Position numbers and translations under genes: made by a program. Shown one piece after another: positions 12,001 through 24,381 of a DNA stretch of 64,000 nucleotides (positions are counted from its first letter, which is position 1; the number at the start of each line of letters is the position of its first letter). This DNA comes from Dipetalonema caudispina. Lineage: Eukaryota; Nematoda; Chromadorea; Rhabditida; Onchocercidae. Location of the stretch: NCBI GenBank assembly GCA_013365325.1, contig JABVXV010000023.1:62001-126000 (forward strand), read 5' to 3'. The notes below the pieces were generated by a model that worked only from the letters and a program-made list of their open reading frames with translations, searched no databases and was not told where the DNA came from.

Positions 12001-15000
12001 ATATTCGAACATTTCGAACGCTTCGCTAATTTCGATTACTTAAATGGTAAATTTCGAAAACCAGACAAATAAATGAGTGTTTTAAATGTCGAAAACATAG
12101 TAGTATAGCTGAGTTTTTCTTTTCTTTTAATGCTAGGTTAATTGGAGTTTTTTATAATTACGCTAATCAAAATGACAGATTATAATGCACATTTTACTAT
12201 GTGATGTTGCATTGCCATTTACAAAACATTTTATGTTTATCAACGTTTTGTTTTGGAACATGTTGTGTCGAGGTGCTATTTTCAATAGAATGCAAATTTT
12301 TTCTTTGCTTGATCAAATAAGTCTTTGTTTTTATGGAAGTTTATGAAATACTTGTATACTGGCTGTAGTATGTGACAACATCTTTATTGCAATTTCAGCA
12401 TCAGACTTTTTAAAGAGATTTTGTGATTTCATTTCAGAGTTACCAGATTGGACATTGGCAGTGAATTTGTTCGATTCTTTGTTATTTATAGTGAAAACAT
12501 ATGTAAAATTCATGCAGACAAGGTAATGTTTAATTTTCTTCCATCTGTTCGAAACGTTTTATCAGAAATTGAGAAAATCGATGATTTAGGTAACTCTTAT
12601 TGAATACGCAGACAATTTTTATCATTATTTCCATAGTTCTGCGTGTATTGTTTATTAGACCTCTCTTTTATATTAAGGTTGTAACACTTTCAGGAACACA
12701 GACAAATTCGTTTCTACAACTAGATGTGCGCGTCCCAGTATATGTCGTCAAAGAGATCGCAATTATAAAACACGTTTTTCTCGGTAAGCTTACTGCTACT
12801 TGAATTACTTCAAATGAAAACAAACATTTCAGAGGCCAATAGTTATATTTCTTGATTTCTAGGAATTTTTCTAATTTGAGGGATATGGCAGCTAATCGTG
12901 TTGTTCCTACTGGTTTACAATGTACATATGCGTTTGCGAAAAATAGATTTCATGCTCCTCTACCGCAAGTACAGTCGTATCCTCTACCTGTTCTCGTTGA
13001 GCCAATGCCGGCAGAATACGTTCTATCTCCCACAGCAGTTTCACAATTGCAAATGGCGGAACTCCCACCGTTATTGACGAATACCTCACCAATTGGCTCA
13101 TTATCAAATGTTGGAAACAACGGTTTTGCTGAAGCAGAGGAATCATCCGGTTAGTTTGTAAACTTACACTAGTTTTTCTGTTGCAAGTTTGCTTGCTGTT
13201 CTCAGTCTCGTATTTAAGCCATAAATATGAAGTCATTAAGCAAACAAACAAATAAACAAATATATGCAGCCGATGATTTTGTTCTTGATTCAAAATTCAA
13301 ATGAATAAAGGCAGTTCTCTCTTTCTCCGAATGGCCTTGAAACATGAGCGTTCTTTTTACCCCTCCAGTATGGAACTATCATGCACTTTCTGGAGTCATT
13401 ATAGGTATTTAATTCTTCATTGATTTTCAGTGAAATTAGTTCGAAATTTGGTACTACCAACACAACCTCTTCCAGCATCATCGGTCCCACTAGTACCATT
13501 TATGGCACCAGCAGTTAATTACGCCGTCCCTTCACCATTATTGCCAGTAGCGGCACTGATACAAGTTGCAGTTCCTGGATCTGCTGGTTTTCCCGTTGGT
13601 ATGACACCGATTTTTCAAGTACCTTCATCACCCTTACAGATATCTCCGACTAGATTTGGTTATATTTCAGAAAGGTATTATTCTTTTTTACTTGACGTTC
13701 GTGATAGTGCCATAATAGAAGTCGAAACTAACTTTTCTAGGAAGTTATAACTTGGAATTTTCAGAGATCGAGCTTCGGGAAAATATGGAAATACACAATT
13801 GTTAGGCAATGTTATCACAAGTAATGAAAAACAGATCTTTCAGTTTTTTCAAACTGCTGATACAAAAGGATCTACTTTTAGTGATTATTTGAGTGATGAA
13901 GTTTGCCCGATACAATATAAAACACCGATGGAACCTTCGAATTTGTCCCATATGCAAGACAGTGTACATCGGGTAGTTTAATTTCTTGTATTTGACAAAG
14001 TGATAAGTACTTTTGCTTTTTTTCCGAGAGGAAGATTTTCATAAATAATTTTGGGTAGCAGTTTGATGAAAAATGATGTAGTTTAAGGTGCTTTGCTTTA
14101 TTTTAAATGTATATGATGTATATTAGGGAGGAATAATGGATTTTCAAATTCTTTCAAGTGTTCAAAACGATTAAAAAGCATTTCTTTTTAGAATTATCTT
14201 TATTAAAAGATAGTTTTAAAAGAATTGTTTTAAAGATAGATAAATTTTTTTGACTTTTCTTTCAGATAAGATGTGATCCTTGCGTTCAAAATGGTTATGC
14301 GCCGAGAAAGAATGAAATAGAAGGGGAACAGTTAGTTCTTCGAAGATATGAAACATAGAAATAAATTTCTTTTAAGACGTTGCGTCGGTTACTCTTTGAG
14401 AAGTTGGAAAGACCGAGAAATTGCGTCCATATTTCTTCCATACTTTTGTCTTATTTCAGGCGTCTGGAATTTGTCTTATTTCAGGCACACTGAGAACACT
14501 GGTGCCAATGAAAGTGTTGATGAAGACGATTTGAAAAGGTTGTTTATTTTGTGAATAGAACCTAATTATATCGAGGCAAGATGTTACATTTAGTTAATGT
14601 TGATAAACGGCATTGGAAATAGTCTGCTTTTCGGTTGGAGGCCTATTTTTTAGTCACGTCTCATACACAGTGGCAAAGTCAGTTTTATACGAAGATAAAG
14701 AAATGATATCAACAGCCTCGATCCAATTGCCTTCTATTCCAATGCATATTGCTTCATCAACGGAACAGATATTGTGCGTATTTTCTGACATTTCATTGGC
14801 TAGTTTTTGAATTCCTGGAACTTGATTAATTTATCTGTTGATATTTTGGATTTTTTTTCGTTGACGTACTCAATGGGCATAGATTTATGAAATTTAAAGC
14901 TAGCAGTTTTGTCAGCCTTAATGTTTTGAATTTTTTAAATTCCAGAAACAGTGCGGTGAAAGTTCCATCCGTACCGGAAACCCTTCCAATAATACATCCT

Positions 15001-15898
15001 CTCCTTTCCCAGATGAGTAGTACGATTCCAGCTAGTGTTCAATCACCGTGTACTATTGTGAATATTAAGGACACCATCAAACAGCCTTTACGAACGTCGT
15101 GTATTCAGCAGTTACAGTGTAAGTCTTTTTATTTTTATTTGAAAACTATTACTGTAGCTAATACGATGAACATTTTGAGGAAGTCATTCTTTGTTGAAAT
15201 ATCTTATAGTTTAAAGTTTTAAATTTTAATGAAATAAAGTAATACAAAAATGGGAAATATTTAGCACCTCTGACAGTGGAGATGGATCCCTTTATGATGG
15301 TGAAGCAGTTACCACCAGAGATTCATCCAATGCCGGAAACACCAAGCGATTCAGAAAGTGTTATCAGCAACACAGAGGATGAAATTATCAGTGCAGAGGA
15401 ACGAATGAATGTTGTGCGCAGAAATGATAACATAGGACATTCGGTCGAAAAGCAGCAACTTAAAACCGATTTGAATATTGCTAATAGACAAATTCAGGTT
15501 AGTTGTGTTATTTATAAGTCCTCAGTTCTTTAATGTTTTTCCACTTAAAACATTTTAAAGTTGAAATTCATTTTTTATTTGTGACAACTCAATGACTTTC
15601 GCTGTAAACGCTGGTAATTCGTCGACTATGCAGGAAGACCTGATAATCTAACATCCTGCATACAATTTTCTTAGGTATCCAAATCTAGGTTATTACTCCA
15701 GTAATATAAATTATGATTTATCGCTATTTGCTCTAATTTTTTGACAGTTTACTATTTTTGATAACTTCTTGACATCATTTTGTATGTTTGTCTATTGATA
15801 TTTTATTTCAGCCTTTGAACAAGCATACTTATTTGAGAGAACTGAAGGCAGTTGATAAGAAAACTGGAAATCTTTCTTCTGAAACCACCATTTTGTGA
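9027..15898 (+). CDS. rle-1: Roquin-family RING E3 ligase and RNA-binding protein (RLE-1/RC3H1 homologue)
   Basis: Roquin proteins bind stem-loops in target mRNAs and recruit decay factors; C. elegans RLE-1 is an E3 ligase acting on DAF-16. Clear exons are 9027-9089, 9409-9510, 9814-9991, 10224-10454, 11009-11184, 11416-11616, 11914-12046, 12438-12522, 12694-12783, 12863-13149, 13431-13674, 13765-13972, then 14266 onward, an exon ending at 14538, 14654-14773, 14946-15118, 15265-15497 and 15812-15898; about 900 residues. The RING uses C16, C19, C34, H36, C39, C42, C51 and D54, with Asp as the last ligand as in Roquin. The ROQ core is strikingly conserved ([65 protein letters not shown]). The CCCH finger that should follow is degenerate (see findings). 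The rest is Pro/Ser-rich and unlike vertebrate Roquin. The junction between the exon at 14266 and the one ending at 14538 is not solved. Confidence 0.93.
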
Positions 15899-17891
15899 AA
15901 TGAAAGTGACACAAAGCATCATTTTGTAAGTAATCCTTCAAAATGCTAAATCATTGTATGTAATTTGCTTTTTCAAAGCTCTAAACTGAAATTCAATAAT
16001 TTCTTTTCTTGTTAAATATACTGCTGTAGTAATTTTGAACAAGAACTCCAAAGTTTGTTTAGTTACGTTTCTTACCTGTAGTATAAGTGTTTTTCAATGC
16101 AAGAAATGTCTGCTCACACTTTTGGTTCTTCCTCAACCCTGAGAAATTGGCTTCAACTGAACTTTGGAAGATAATGAAGGAAGATCAGTTTCGGAGATAT
16201 AGATATTGTGTATCCCTTAGTGGACATCGTTTCTTTTTATGTTTCACTTGTTTTTAATTGTTTTGTTAGTCGCTTTAAACGAATTAAGATGAAGCAGTGA
16301 AGCAATTAGACGATCAGCTTATTGTGGTATGTCTTTTACATAATTGCATTTCAGTTTATGAATGAACATGTTTCTTCCAAGGGAGTTAAAGACAGTTGAT
16401 AGAAATTAAAACTATTACTAAAAAAGACAATGTTTAGCAAAAAATGCGGTCTATATCCTTCAGGACTGATCTTTTGCCATCATTCAAAGCTTAACTAAGA
16501 GCTCTTAATTTAAACAAATATTAAATGAAAATGAAAATTACGAATGAAACTGAGAAAACCATTATTATTCTTAAATAGCATATTTGAGAATAATAATGGT
16601 TAATTTAAGGCAGTAACAGATGATATCGTACTTTCCGTGTATATACAATATAGGTTGATATTTTATTTACTCCAAGTTATACGAATTGACTTGTTGTTAC
16701 TTAATTATTAAACAACACCATTATTATTATTTTGTGATTTTGTGCATTATTTGCTGATAGATACCTTTATCGGTGTTCAGGATTTTATTCTTACAATATA
16801 TATAGGCCTTTGTAGTATAATTGTACACGATTCAGGATTCAAAGTGCTGTATCGATTTTCAGTATTTAGGTTAGGATTATTTGTGGCTGAACATCGCTGA
16901 GAACTTCTATGTTAAAAACTCAATATTTCACTTTTGTTGGAAGATATCTTCCACATTTTGACACGTGCCTTTGAAGTTGTTAAATAATTTAAAGTTAAGA
17001 TCGTGCTATCCTTTTTTATGCTGCTAACGACGTTATGTTTTGGTGAGTTGTTCATTTTCTTCTGCCTAAAATTTAGTGGATTGTATCGTGTGGTCTATTC
17101 TCCATGTATTTTATCTCCAAAAACTGTGATCATGTCCATGAATAAGTTGGTTATAATTTTGAACAATCTAAATTTCAAGCCTGTTTGAATTTGTCTTCCC
17201 AGTATCTATAGATTTTAAACATGGTAATATTTTTTGAGATTTAAAAGACAACTGGGCTGTTGTTTTCATATTTTGTTCTTTTGCCAGGAAGATTTGCAGT
17301 AGTTTACAAGCTTAAACCTAAACACGATTAGCTAATTTATCTTATAAAACTACTACCATTCTATTATCCTCTTTTTCTACTACATATTTTGTCTTGAAAT
17401 CTCATCGCTTTTTTGTTTGTTACATCTAGGAATGAAATAATTGTGTTGTTCATGAATCTGTAATGTATTGCATACGAAACGAATAGAAACCATTCTGAAT
17501 TGCATGTCTTTCAGTGTGCTTTGATCCTGTGATCTAGGTCACATTATTGTTTATTAATCTAATAATTCTTGTTGTTATGATTTTTTGGGGACGATGGAAT
17601 GATTAGATTAGTTCAGTTCATAGCATTATGCATGATCGGTGTAGCATCATGATATGAAACATATAGATGGAACCAAGTAGATGTTTTTAGTTTTTGATGG
17701 TGGAAAAGATGAAAGGATAGCACATTGTTCTTGATATTCCATTACTGTTAGAGACACTTCTGATGGATCATAAAGATGATTTCTTAGATCTGAGATGAAA
17801 TATGATAAAATATTCTGGCAGTTATGTTCGATTTATCTTTTCAGTATAATTTAATGTTTTAAAAGCAGCCAAAAGATAGCATCTTGGAGCG
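15899..17891. other. Intergenic region between Roquin and STRAD genes
   Basis: About 2 kb of AT-rich sequence holding the Roquin 3' end and the STRAD promoter. The one structured element is a 21-base inverted repeat with a 3-base loop at 16557-16601. No exon with coding character was found on either strand. Confidence 0.45.
16557..16601. repeat. Near-perfect 21-bp inverted repeat with 3-base loop
   Basis: Arms 16557-16577 and 16581-16601 are complementary over all 21 positions except for one T-G pair, which would be a wobble in RNA. The loop is GCA. The arms begin AACCATTATTATTC. It lies about 660 bases after the Roquin stop codon. It could be a fold-back element remnant or an RNA hairpin; the loop is short for a microRNA precursor. 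Confidence 0.85.
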
Positions 17892-20639
17892 ATGTCCTCG
17901 CTGCCCGACTTCACTGTTTGCGGAACGCTGGGTAATGATTTATTCAAAATGTTTATAAATCATTTATGAACTTATTGAATTTTGAATTTGTTAAACTTCT
18001 GAATGATATTCTCGATTTTCGGAAAGAGATTTCATGAATTATTTTTGCTTCTAAGGTAAGGCATGTTCCGGATTAAGCGAAGTTTTGCTTGTAAAACAAC
18101 TGGCAGATGAAAGTCTTGCCGCTCTACGAATATTGCCCACCGAAAAGATGGATTATGAGAAGATAAAGGTTGTTGTCTGTTGTTTTCAAGAAAAATTATA
18201 CAAAGATCTTAAAACATCAAAATTTTGAGATGGAACTGTAGTCGATTAAATCTTGCGATGGTATGCAATTCTTTTCCAGTATTAAGATTATAAATTGAGG
18301 TTTTTTTATTCCTTATTAAATAGTCCTCTTTTTTTTTTCAATTATATTTCTTCCAGGAAGAAGTATGGTTTTTGAAATGGTTGTCTCATCCCTGTATTAT
18401 TTCAGTTAATCAGATAATTTCTGTCGGAAGCGATGTTTATGTCTTCTCAACCTTTTGTGATCTCTGTTTGTTTTTTGAGAATGATTATTTTTTATATTCC
18501 TTATAAGGAAAGAATACTCATGAACGCTCATTGGCGGGGTGGATATTCCCATGTTTTGGACTTTAATCTAGGGTTTCTGAGATTAGAATGAATTTTCAAA
18601 GAAGTCCATATTTCTTTTGTTGATACATGCTGTGCCTCAGGCTTCACGTGTTATAAGCTTACAAATTCTATTTCGAAGTTAATATCTGCGTAGATTTTGT
18701 CATCCTTTGAATTGACTTGATTTTTCTTGCTTTCACATTTTCATTATATTTTCAGGTTCAGTTTTACAAGTTGTACATAATCACTATCCATGTGGTCTGC
18801 CTGAAAAAGCTATTGCTCAAATCCTTAAAAATGTTCTGCTAGCCGTACAGTACTTACACGATCAAAAAATCGTTCATAGATTAGTTTTTCTTATTTTTCC
18901 AGGTTTCCATGTATTATAAGAATGCATGTGAGCTTGTTAGAGATTGCACACATCGAAATTTTCTGTTACCATTTACCAATAAGAAAGTAGTATCAAAATG
19001 ATATAGAAGTTAAGCAATTGGTCATTTTGTGAAGAGGTCATAGTAAGTACTAAAAACGAATTTTCCCATATAGTTTTTGTTTTCATTTTCAGTTCGGATT
19101 TGCAAGGTTGAAGTTTTTGATCATTTGCCCTAAACGCTGAATCTAATAGTGTTAAATATTTTTGGATAAATTGAAAAGTTTTGGATTTAAAGTATGAGAA
19201 TAATGTAAATTTCAGATCTATACGGTGTAGTCATATTTTGTTGCATTCAACGGGCATTGTGAAATTGACTGGCTTTCGTCACTGTATATTTTTACAGCAT
19301 AATGAGCTAACTGGTGCCGATAATGTTTTGCATAACTTTGATGCTGAAATTTCCGATGAGGTGCTGTGGTTGGCACCTGAAATATTGAGACAGGTATATC
19401 AGGTTAACGATGACAAACTGTAGGAGAAAGATCATGAAAGGAAATTGATTAGTTTTGAATAAAAAGCTTCGTGCTGTGCGGTTTATGTCAAAAATTCTTA
19501 GAAAAATTTTCAAATTCGGAATTTAGCTCTCCCGAAGCATTCATTTGTTTTTGTTTAGTCAAAGTACCTCATATTGTCAGGCCACGCAAGAAGCGTGCAA
19601 AAAAATTTTCTGCAAATTGTGAAATGTGCAGCGCATTTCAAAGTAAGTGCATCGAGTAACTTTCTGAGACTTCAAATTATAATTCTTTCCGTTAAAAGTT
19701 GAAAGGTTTTTGTTTCACAAAGATGAATAAATGTATGAACATCTGGTAGTCAATAAGTTTATTTGCATCGTTTGACCAGAGCTCATACAACATGTCAATC
19801 TAAAACTATATGCTACAGGTTATCGAATTTTGAAGATTTCCTGTTTTCTCTAACATCTTTTTTGCCTGTCTTATATACTAAATAAATAATTTGATTAGGA
19901 TTTGTATGGTTACGGCTTATCATCTGATGTATATAGCATTGGAATAACGATATGCGAAATGGCCAATGGTTTTCCACCTTTTTCAGATATGGATCGATTA
20001 CAGGTACTACTTTGTTGAGCTTTCCTGGAAACATAGTTTCTGGCTGTCCGATTCTCTCTTTGCCGCTAAGGATATTTTTTCCTACATTTTCCAGTTCTTT
20101 CGTATGTTTTATGGAAGTATTTTTAGATGCTTTTCGAAAAAAGTAAAGGAACAACGCCACGGTTACTGGATTGCACAACTCTTCCCGATAAAGGTAGGTT
20201 TTTTTTTGAAATTTTTAGTCAATCATCCGTTTTGCATGCCAGTACGGTTTAACACATTGCTTTTCAGAAGACATGGAACGTGATCAACAATCTCGACAAC
20301 GGCGGCGTTTTAGTGATTCATTACATGTTATAACGGATAACTGCCTCAAACCGTTACCAGAAAATAGGTTATTCTTATTACCAAATTCAGGAATATAAAG
20401 TGAGACGGATAAAAATCAAGGTTTTTCAGATTAGAATCACTAAATTGTGTAATTTACGGCAATGCCCAAGTTTAATCTTATTTTGTAAAAAGAAAGATTA
20501 GGGAAAATTTAATTCCTAATTAATCATACCTGTTACTATGTTTTCCAGGTGGTCTGTATCAAAACTTTTAACGCATTCCTTCGTGAAGTCAATTAGAAAG
20601 AATCGTTCTTTTTCATCTCTGTTGCCGGATATAACATAG
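17892..20639 (+). CDS. strd-1: STRAD pseudokinase (STE20-related adaptor of LKB1)
   Basis: STRAD is a catalytically dead STE20-like kinase that binds and activates LKB1 together with MO25, controlling AMPK-family kinases and cell polarity. Exons are 17892-17931, 18056-18168, 18357-18465, 18756-18883, a candidate 14-base microexon 19093-19106, 19216-19393, 19899-20003, 20127-20193, 20268-20367 and 20549-20639. Kinase landmarks appear in order but are degenerate: AALRIL replaces the VAIK lysine, IVHR lacks the catalytic Asp, and LTGFRH replaces DFG. STRAD-typical blocks are [42 protein letters not shown] and [13 protein letters not shown]. Loss of the catalytic residues supports STRAD over an active GCK kinase. 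The short exon junction at 18883-19216 and the C-terminus are uncertain: the model ends LLPDIT-stop, yet a WRF-ending exon follows at 20871 (see findings). Confidence 0.88.
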
Positions 20640-23167
20640 CCTTTCGAAGGTTATTATTCTGTGGTTTTTTGGAATTAAAAAAAATTTTTTGCAATTTTTT
20701 CACGAAGGTTGTTTAAAATTTTTAAAAAGGTGAATATCTAGTTTTTGTAAATAGTACTTCTCAGCAAACGTATACAATTTCTTGACGTAAAAGTTACAAT
20801 CTATTGGCAACGGCCAACAGATCGAATAGAAATCTAATATTTTTTAAATAATTTCAAGATCTTTTTTTAGACGCCAATCAGCAGCAAGAAGACTGGCGCT
20901 TTGTTTTGTAGTCTATAGGGAATATGAATCCGGAAAGAATTCAGAGCTATCGATTTCGTTTATTAGAAAGTCAGTAGTAACCTGCAATTTACTCTATGTT
21001 CCGTGGGAAAAAATACATCGTTGTTAAAGTGATGATATTACTCCCTACAGTCGAAACTGCAAATCAGTTAGAATTTTTTTGTTTTGCAATTTTTTTGCAG
21101 CCTGTAATTAGAGTCTACTCTAATGTCAATTGACAATTTGACATTGCAACCTTAACTCATCAGATTGTTGCTTTAGAAGTTCTTTACTTTTAATTTTATC
21201 ATCTTCGAAAGAATAATAAGAGAAAAGTGGCTGTGTTTAGGAAGTATCTGCGATTGTACCTGTGGTTGGTTAACTTACATAATATATGTAACAAATTTCA
21301 ATGAATAAAATGTAGTTTTTGAGAGTCCAAGCGAATCTGAATGGAAGAAAATGAGAAATTAATTCCTGAAATTGTGAATTTTGTGGATGAAAAAAAACTT
21401 GGACCGAATCCAACTCATTTTGAGACAAGTTGAAATTGTGCAATCTTTCTCACGATTGAGAAGATTATTACAAAAAAATTAGAGTTACTCAAAATTGAAA
21501 GCGCCACTTACAAGGGAAAACAGTATCGCAATATATGAAATATTTGCGAATTTAAAATAGCCCAGTACTTACGAATAACCAAATAAATGCTGAAGTACTT
21601 TACCAATATTATAAATTTTGGTACTTCCAAACATGTACCGCAGATTTCTCACCATAGTTTTTTCTCGAGAATATCCAATTAACAAACATTTTTCTAGTTT
21701 TAGAATGGATTGAAGATAAGTCGCTCCCATAAATTTGGCGACAGCACTATGTCAAAGTAGTCTCCCCATCATTAAGTACAGTTTTAATTAAAGATAAATA
21801 TTTAGTTCCCCAGTTCCAAACATACATAAAACAAAAATTATTTTTGAGTGAAAACATAAATCTTGGAATTCAATTCTACGTCAATTCTCTCTCTGCATTA
21901 TCCAGCAATTTCCCTCAATGAATTGAGCACGATAACAATCAAGGTGAAGAGAATGAGGCGAGATCATTTTCATTTGTAGACTTTCTAGAAGGGATAATTC
22001 AAATGGAACTCCAAAAATATTATAAAGGCTTTCGAGCTAGAGAATAGAAGTTGAATGTTTTTTTTTCTTTTTTTTTTTAAAATTACTTGATCTTGTACGT
22101 GACACTAAAATTGGAATTAAATTATATCTCCACCAAATCATCCATAAAATTGCATGGATGCTGCATGTTGAGATAGCCATTTCCACATTAAAATCAATTT
22201 TATAACGGGGAGGGGAATCGATCGCTAATAACTATGTAAAGGTCGTAAGCTCATTGTGAAGGGATTTCTGATTTTAAATAAAAGTATATTTTAGATTCCG
22301 TAAGCATTTACATACCTTAAGATCATTTCTAATTTCAAAATACTGGATTAAACTGCTAAAAGTCTTCCATAGAACCAATTTCGAGAAAATTTGGAAGGAC
22401 CAATCGAAACATCTACATGAAGTTTGAGGAAATGGCGCCAACATCAACAGAAAAAAATTTTTTCATGTGCATCACGAATCACTGATTAAAGATCTCGAGT
22501 ATATGGGAAATGAATATTTTAATGAAATCCCTCAAGGAGGGGGAAAATTTGGATTAAAATATGACATCAGTAGTCGGATGCAAATTTGATAGCATCCAAT
22601 AACTTGTTGAGCCTGAATGTCAAGAATAACTTGTCATCCTCATGACACTTTCATGGGAATGCATTGATCATATTTAAATTGTATTCACATTGAATAAATC
22701 TCAATAACTCATGCCATCCATATAAATTATGAATATAATGTTTGTCGAGACTTCATAATCATACTCGGACGACTGACCGATGAGTGCACCGGAATCGCGA
22801 AGACATGCTTAGTGATCTAGCGAGAGCCGATGCCGAAGTAGCCAAAGCTCTTTGAATTTTCGTTTCAAAAAGATTAAAAAAATCATACAAGATTATATCG
22901 GTATTATGAGGAAGCTTGCCATATTAGTTATGTTTGTAATTAATGAAAGTAGGGCTTTTCAATAGAAAAAGGATCATTATGCAAGTCTTTTAACGATATC
23001 TATGAGTCAATAGTTAGCAAACTGGAATTATATCTGTGTAGTAATTCTACAGGGATCCCATGATCAATTAAATTTGCCTTGAAGTCATCACTGCAACTTC
23101 TAAAATGAACCGGAAATTTTCAACACAATGTATAGCAGCTCCACGCGCTATATCGAAGACCATTCCT

Positions 23168-23212
23168 TTCGTGTAGTACCCTATTTACGGTCAGTTCGTG
23201 TAGTACCCTATT
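23168..23212. repeat. 18-bp direct repeat
   Basis: The 18-mer TTCGTGTAGTACCCTATT occurs at 23168-23185 and again, identical, at 23195-23212. The period is 27 bases. Two copies only. Confidence 0.9.
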
Positions 23213-23946
23213 ATCAATAATACCAACAGATCTGACCGAAACAAATTATCGATGGATCAACGTGCCGAAATCTTATGCAGTGAATTATAAATCTATTTTA
23301 ATTTACATATGCTGCATTCATTCTGCTCTAAGATCAGGATCGCTATCTTGTATTAGCATGGCAGAATGTAGAGCTTTAGATTCTTGTACCACGAATCTAT
23401 TAAGCAATTAGTTTTATACCATCTCAACGTATCCACTCATTTCAACAGCTGCATTGAATAAAATGCACAGAATCTAGAGTGAATATAAAGTCAACCCAAT
23501 TTCCTAATTATTTTCAAGCAGATGCTTTACATGTAGCTCAAATCTCTCAAATACCGCTACTAAACCACAAACAGTGGTGTTAACCGTTCACCGTAATTAG
23601 AAATTCTTAACTTAATGCATGGCTGACTATGCCGTGTCTTACTTTTAAATTATTAATGGACAAAATGTAAAGCTGAAGATGCAACACAAAACACAAACCT
23701 GTCCATTTCAGTAACTGTGAACATGTGCACATTTGCGAGAGGGACACAAAATATTTCATATTAATCGCATAAACAAACTGAAATTCACATATACGAATGT
23801 AGAAAAAAGTGTTTCGAAACACTGTCACTGTCGTAATAATAATTCTATATTACAGACAAACGATTTAAGCAAAGGAAATATTAATAAGCAAAACACATCG
23901 CAAGAGTATATCAGCAAAAGAATAACGATACACGTTTTACCGGTAA

Positions 23947-24381
23947 ATGAATCAGGAATTCCATCATTCAGTCATCAAACGGTCATATTGGCCGCTACCA
24001 AGTGGTAGCGAAAACCTTCAAAGAAAGTTACAAACTGCAAATGGTAATCGCTGTACAACGTATACCAAAAGAGAATAAATTCGTGTACTCCGGGCTGAAT
24101 CCAAGTTTTATCCACGTCGCATTCATGCCTAAGTTTGCATTCGAAGAGACATAAATTAATGAACAACGATGAAGAAAATGTCACCTATGAAAACGAAGCA
24201 TGTAAGCGAACCGATGAAAAGTTGATCGATAATTTCTGTCTTTCAAAATGGAAGTGATGGATGCGAAAGAACAGATAAATGAAACATTTGTGATTCAATC
24301 AAATACTGAAAATGTTACGAAAAAATCTGAAAAAAGTCTACCACTTAATGCTTTTGAAGTCTTCAAGTACAAAAAAGATTG
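23947..24381 (+). CDS. Possible small gene of unknown family (low confidence)
   Basis: A GC-richer stretch that can be read as three short exons: ATG at 23947 to a GT at about 24042, about 24104-24205, and 24255 to a TGA at about 24381. The phases fit: each exon ends after one base of a codon. The product would be roughly 106 residues, starting MNQEFHHSVIKRSYWPLPSG and ending NAFEVFKYKKD; it is Lys/Asn/Glu-rich with no signal peptide or membrane segment, and I recognise no family. The weak points are that other frames, including the minus strand, are also open here and that the second intron is only about 49 bases. It lies just past the 3' end of Bre1, on the opposite strand. Confidence 0.25.

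Noticed and set aside
12907..13293. 128-codon minus-strand frame
   Set aside because: Antisense shadow of the Roquin exon 12863-13149.
19813..20178. 121-codon minus-strand frame
   Set aside because: It is antisense to two clear STRAD exons (19899-20003 and 20127-20193) and has no recognisable domain.
22790..22830. Hammerhead-ribozyme-like string (CCGATGAG ... CGAAGAC)
   Set aside because: The conserved CUGANGA core is not matched and the required helices do not form.
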